Assembly: GCF_019083965.1 (NCBI RefSeq)
Contig: NZ_JAHRCY010000005.1
Span: forward strand, 186,001-250,000
Origin: Catellatospora tritici
GTDB lineage: Bacteria; Actinomycetota; Actinomycetes; Mycobacteriales; Micromonosporaceae
Reading direction: 5' to 3'
DNA length: 64,000 nucleotides
The number at the start of each line of letters is the position of its first letter. The first letter of the stretch is position 1. The notes beneath the pieces are model-generated. The model was not told where the DNA came from, did not search any database, and saw nothing but the letters and a program-made list of their open reading frames with translations. The translations under genes were made by a program, and so were the position numbers. This document shows, piece after piece, positions 61,333 to 64,000 of this stretch.

Positions 61333-62791
61333 TCCCGGCCAGGACCGCCAGTAACGGCCACACCCAGCGCAGGTAGCGGCCGTACGGCACCCGCGCGATC
61401 GCGAGCCCTCCCATGACCACCGCCGAGGTGGGGATGAACAGGTTCATCAGCCCGGAGGCGCTCTGGTACGCGGTGACGACCAGGTCCTGTGGGACACCCA
61501 GGAACGACGCCAGCGGCGCCATGATCGGCATCGCGACCGTGGCCAACCCCGACGACGAGGGGATGAGGAACGACAGCGGCAGGAACAGCAGGTACATGAC
61601 GATCGAGAAGGCAGCCTCGCCGACGTCGCCCAGCGCCAGTTCCGCCCAGTGCAGCACGGTGTCGGTGATCTGGCCGTTGTTCATGATCACGGTGATGCCG
61701 CGGGCGATGCCGATGATCAGGGCCACGCCGAGCAGGTCGCGGCCGCCGTCGACGAAGGCCTCGGTCAGTTCCCCCTCCCGCATCCGGCCCAGCAGCCCGA
61801 TCAGGATCGCGAACAGCAGGAACGACGCGGTCATCTCCGGGAACCACCACCACAGGGTCGGCAACGGAATGCCCAGATCCGACCAGGGGATGACGCCGTA
61901 CATCATCACGATGAAGGCCAGCGCGAACACGCCGAGGATCAGCTTGTGGCGGCCGGTCAGCGCGGCGGTGGACGCCTCGTCGGACAGGTGGAAGTGGGCG
62001 TCGTTGTCGGCCTTCATGTCGTACACGGCCGAGGCGGCGGGGTCGCGTTTGACCTTGTCGGCATAGCGCAGCACGAACACGGTGCCGACGGCCAGGCACA
62101 CCAGCAGGATGATCAGCCGTAGTAGGAAGCCCTGGCTGATCGGGATGCCCGCGAAGCCCGACGCGATGCCGGTGGCGAACGGGTTGATGGTGGAGCCGAG
62201 CACCCCGATCCCGCAGCCGAGCAGCAGCACTGCCGCGCCGGTGAGGGTGTCGTAGCCCGCGGCGACCAGCACCGCGATGACCAGGGTGTAGAACGCCAGG
62301 CTCTCCTCGGCCATGCCGAAGGTGGTGCCGCCGAGGGCGAACACCGCCATCAGGATCGGGATCATCCACCGTTCGCGGCCGTGCAGCCGCTGCACCAGCC
62401 GGCCGATGCCCGCCTGGATGGCGCCGGTCCGCATCGTTACGCCGAGGAAGCCGCCGATGACGATGATGAACAGCGCCACGTCGATCGCGCCGAACAGCAC
62501 GCCGGAGTGGTAGTAGCTGATCTTCCCGGCGGCGTCCTCGATGCCGTAGAGGCCGTTGATGGGCGCGGTCAGCGAGTCGACGATGATCCGCTGCGGGCTG
62601 GCCGGGACCGGGTGATAGGTGCCGGGGATGGGATTGCCGTCGGGGTCCAGGTCGTAGGTGCCCGCGGGCACCAGCCAGGTCGCGACCGCCATCAGCACGA
62701 TCAGCGCGAACAGGATCGTGTACGCCGAGGGCAGGGTGAATTTACGTCGCCTGCCCGCCGGTACGGCCGGGTCAGTGCTCTGTGTCGTCAT
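61292..62791 (-). CDS. YfcC-family (basic amino acid/C4-dicarboxylate-type) permease
   Basis: This 499-residue protein has about twelve helices and the YfcC features FTLPSAYTILFALIVLMAVATWLVPAG (start), FALGGTTFGMAEESLAFY and FLIPSSSGLATVAMPIMAPL. Members are predicted arginine/ornithine or related transporters; direct data are scarce. ATG at 62791 is 20 bp inside the NhaC gene, so the two are co-transcribed. A link to the lysine pathway 6 kb away is only speculation. Confidence 0.8.
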   Translation of the reverse strand: MTTQSTDPAVPAGRRRKFTLPSAYTILFALIVLMAVATWLVPAGTYDLDPDGNPIPGTYHPVPASPQRIIVDSLTAPINGLYGIEDAAGKISYYHSGVLFGAIDVALFIIVIGGFLGVTMRTGAIQAGIGRLVQRLHGRERWMIPILMAVFALGGTTFGMAEESLAFYTLVIAVLVAAGYDTLTGAAVLLLGCGIGVLGSTINPFATGIASGFAGIPISQGFLLRLIILLVCLAVGTVFVLRYADKVKRDPAASAVYDMKADNDAHFHLSDEASTAALTGRHKLILGVFALAFIVMMYGVIPWSDLGIPLPTLWWWFPEMTASFLLFAILIGLLGRMREGELTEAFVDGGRDLLGVALIIGIARGITVIMNNGQITDTVLHWAELALGDVGEAAFSIVMYLLFLPLSFLIPSSSGLATVAMPIMAPLASFLGVPQDLVVTAYQSASGLMNLFIPTSAVVMGGLAIARVPYGRYLRWVWPLLAVLAGITVVLLALAALLT

Positions 62792-64000
62792 CGCCGCCTC
62801 CCGCCGGAGCCGTGCCGAGCGCGCCGCCGGACGGTGCCGGAACCGGTTCCGGGTCGGCGGTCGGCACCTTGAAGCCGAGGAACCCGTACGCGATGTCCAG
62901 CAGCGGGCTGAGGATGTTGAAGAAGCAGAACGGCAGGTACGCCGCCGTCGGCACGCCGAGCACACCGGAGATGTACGCCCCGCAGGTGTTCCACGGCACC
63001 AGCACCGAGGTGACCGTGCCGGAGTCCTCCACGGCCCGCGACAGCACCTGCGGGGCCAGCCCCCGCCGGGCGAACTCGTCGCGGAACATGCGGCTGGGCA
63101 GCACGTCGGCGACGTACTGGTCGCCGGCGATGACGTTGAGGCCGACGCCGCTGGCGTTGGCCGCCAGGATCAGCGAGCCGCGATGGCGCGCCCGCGCCAC
63201 GACCGGTGCCGTCAGCCGTTGCAGGAACCCCGCGTGCTCCATGATCGCGGCGAAGGACAGGGCACCGAGGATGAGCCAGACGGTGGTGAGCATGCTGGCC
63301 ATGCCGCCGCGCGAGAACAGCTGGTCGACCTTGGGGGCGCCGGTGTTGCTGACGAAGCCGGTGGCCATGGCGCCGAAGACGGCCTTGACGCCGGTCGCGA
63401 CTGTGCCCAGCGACGGGTCGTCGACGAACGCCCGCACCGCCGCGGGCTGAGTGAACGGGGCGAGCACGCCCGCGAACAGGGCCGAGCCGAGGATGGCCAG
63501 GAACGGCGGGTAGCGGCGTACCGCGAAGTAGACCAGCAAAGCCAGGGGCAGCAGGCAGATCACGGAGACTCGGTACGAGCGTTCCAGCGCGTCCTCGGCG
63601 GCGGCGGTGCCGGCGGCGGTCTCGGGCCGGGTCCGCAGCCCGATGATGACGAACGCGACCCCGAGCGTGCCCGTCGTGGTCCAGGAACTGCCGGTGACCA
63701 TACCGACCACGGCGCAGACCAGCGCGGTGGTGAAGAAGAACCAGGCCGGGTTGACCAGCTTGATGCCGTAGTCGACGACGGTCGGGATGGTCCCGGCCAT
63801 GTTCCAGGTGCCGATCAGCGCCCCGACCGCGAGCAGGATGAACACCGCCCCGATGGCGGAGGTGACCCCGCCGACGGCGGCGTCGGCGACCGCGGCGACG
63901 GTGTGGCCGTTCTTGAAGGCGACCAGGCTCGCGAACGCGGCGGCCAACAGCAGCGCCACCTGGAGCGGTCCGTCGGTCGCGCCGACGCCGAACAGCACGA
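62772..64000 (-). CDS. Na+/H+ antiporter NhaC, 5' end cut by the window
   Basis: At least 408 residues are present and the frame is open at the window edge, so the N-terminus (about 50-80 residues by family length) is missing. NhaC motifs include VVGMVTGSSWTTTGTLGVAF, SNTGAPKVDQLFSRGGM, GVGLNVIAGDQYVADVLPSRMF and DSGTVTSVLVPWNTCGAYI. Overlaps the next gene by 20 bp. Sodium or malate/lactate coupling is possible. Confidence 0.87.
   Translation of the reverse strand, partial: VLFGVGATDGPLQVALLLAAAFASLVAFKNGHTVAAVADAAVGGVTSAIGAVFILLAVGALIGTWNMAGTIPTVVDYGIKLVNPAWFFFTTALVCAVVGMVTGSSWTTTGTLGVAFVIIGLRTRPETAAGTAAAEDALERSYRVSVICLLPLALLVYFAVRRYPPFLAILGSALFAGVLAPFTQPAAVRAFVDDPSLGTVATGVKAVFGAMATGFVSNTGAPKVDQLFSRGGMASMLTTVWLILGALSFAAIMEHAGFLQRLTAPVVARARHRGSLILAANASGVGLNVIAGDQYVADVLPSRMFRDEFARRGLAPQVLSRAVEDSGTVTSVLVPWNTCGAYISGVLGVPTAAYLPFCFFNILSPLLDIAYGFLGFKVPTADPEPVPAPSGGALGTAPAGGGDDDTEH

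Noticed and set aside
59028..62369. 1113-codon open frame on the minus strand
   Set aside because: It is antisense to the ferric-reductase, FMN-binding and antiporter genes, Arg/Ser/Pro-rich, and without any domain; such long shadows are common in high-GC DNA.

Overview
The window is about 64 kb of very GC-rich DNA with strong G/C bias at third codon positions, frequent GTG starts, and many ATGA/GTGA stop-start overlaps. RbpA, an ECF42-type sigma factor with a DGPF partner, an adjacent lnt-ppm pair and several mycothiol-transferase-like DinB proteins point to an actinomycete. Codon use and gene neighbourhoods look most like Micromonosporaceae (inference; no 16S or ribosomal protein gene is present). 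It reads as chromosome. I found no insertion sequence, prophage, integrase, CRISPR array, rRNA or replication origin.

Layout. 0.1-2.3 kb: a two-gene ABC exporter. 2.8-4.7 kb: a propeller-like protein, a HIT protein and a Nudix enzyme. 4.7-10.2 kb: a stand-alone Clp N-domain protein with its own small HTH regulator and tandem operators, then a GT-C glycosyltransferase, an M50 protease and small enzymes. 10.2-10.7 kb: two unusual tRNA genes on the minus strand, whose 66-bp spacer is almost entirely two hairpins, preceded by a possible small ORF with a good ribosome binding site. 10.7-23 kb: hydrolases, YaaA, HIT, YbaK, regulators, an MFS efflux protein, an M3-like peptidase and a UbiA prenyltransferase. 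23-26 kb: ECF42 sigma factor with YCII/DGPF partner, a VOC protein and a methyltransferase. 26.4-29.8 kb: succinate dehydrogenase sdhCAB. 30-40 kb: LysR, Nudix, an AbiEii-like nucleotidyltransferase pair, DinB, GNAT, a TipAL-like MerR, a PadR/permease pair, an ASCH-DinB fusion and an amine oxidase in circularly permuted order. 40-46.5 kb: a TPR regulator, POT transporter, rbpA with a near-perfect SigR promoter, fxsA, ppm and lnt.

46.7-55.1 kb is the metabolic centrepiece: a lysine degradation locus. KamA (radical-SAM lysine 2,3-aminomutase) is divergent from an operon of kdd, an amidohydrolase, kamD, kamE, kal and a GlmL/MutL-type ATPase that probably reactivates the B12 enzyme. KamA makes beta-lysine, KamDE makes 3,5-diaminohexanoate, Kdd oxidises it and Kal deaminates 3-aminobutyryl-CoA. 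The cleavage enzyme Kce is absent from the window, and an amidohydrolase sits in the operon. A 27-codon ORF bridges kamE and kal with four-base overlaps at both ends. The same window encodes an aerobic-type SDH, so this clostridial-style route probably feeds respiration.

55.1-64 kb: methyltransferase, histidine phosphatase, ClC chloride transporter, a ferric-reductase-like and FMN-binding pair, a CPA1 antiporter, a YfcC permease and a truncated NhaC antiporter.
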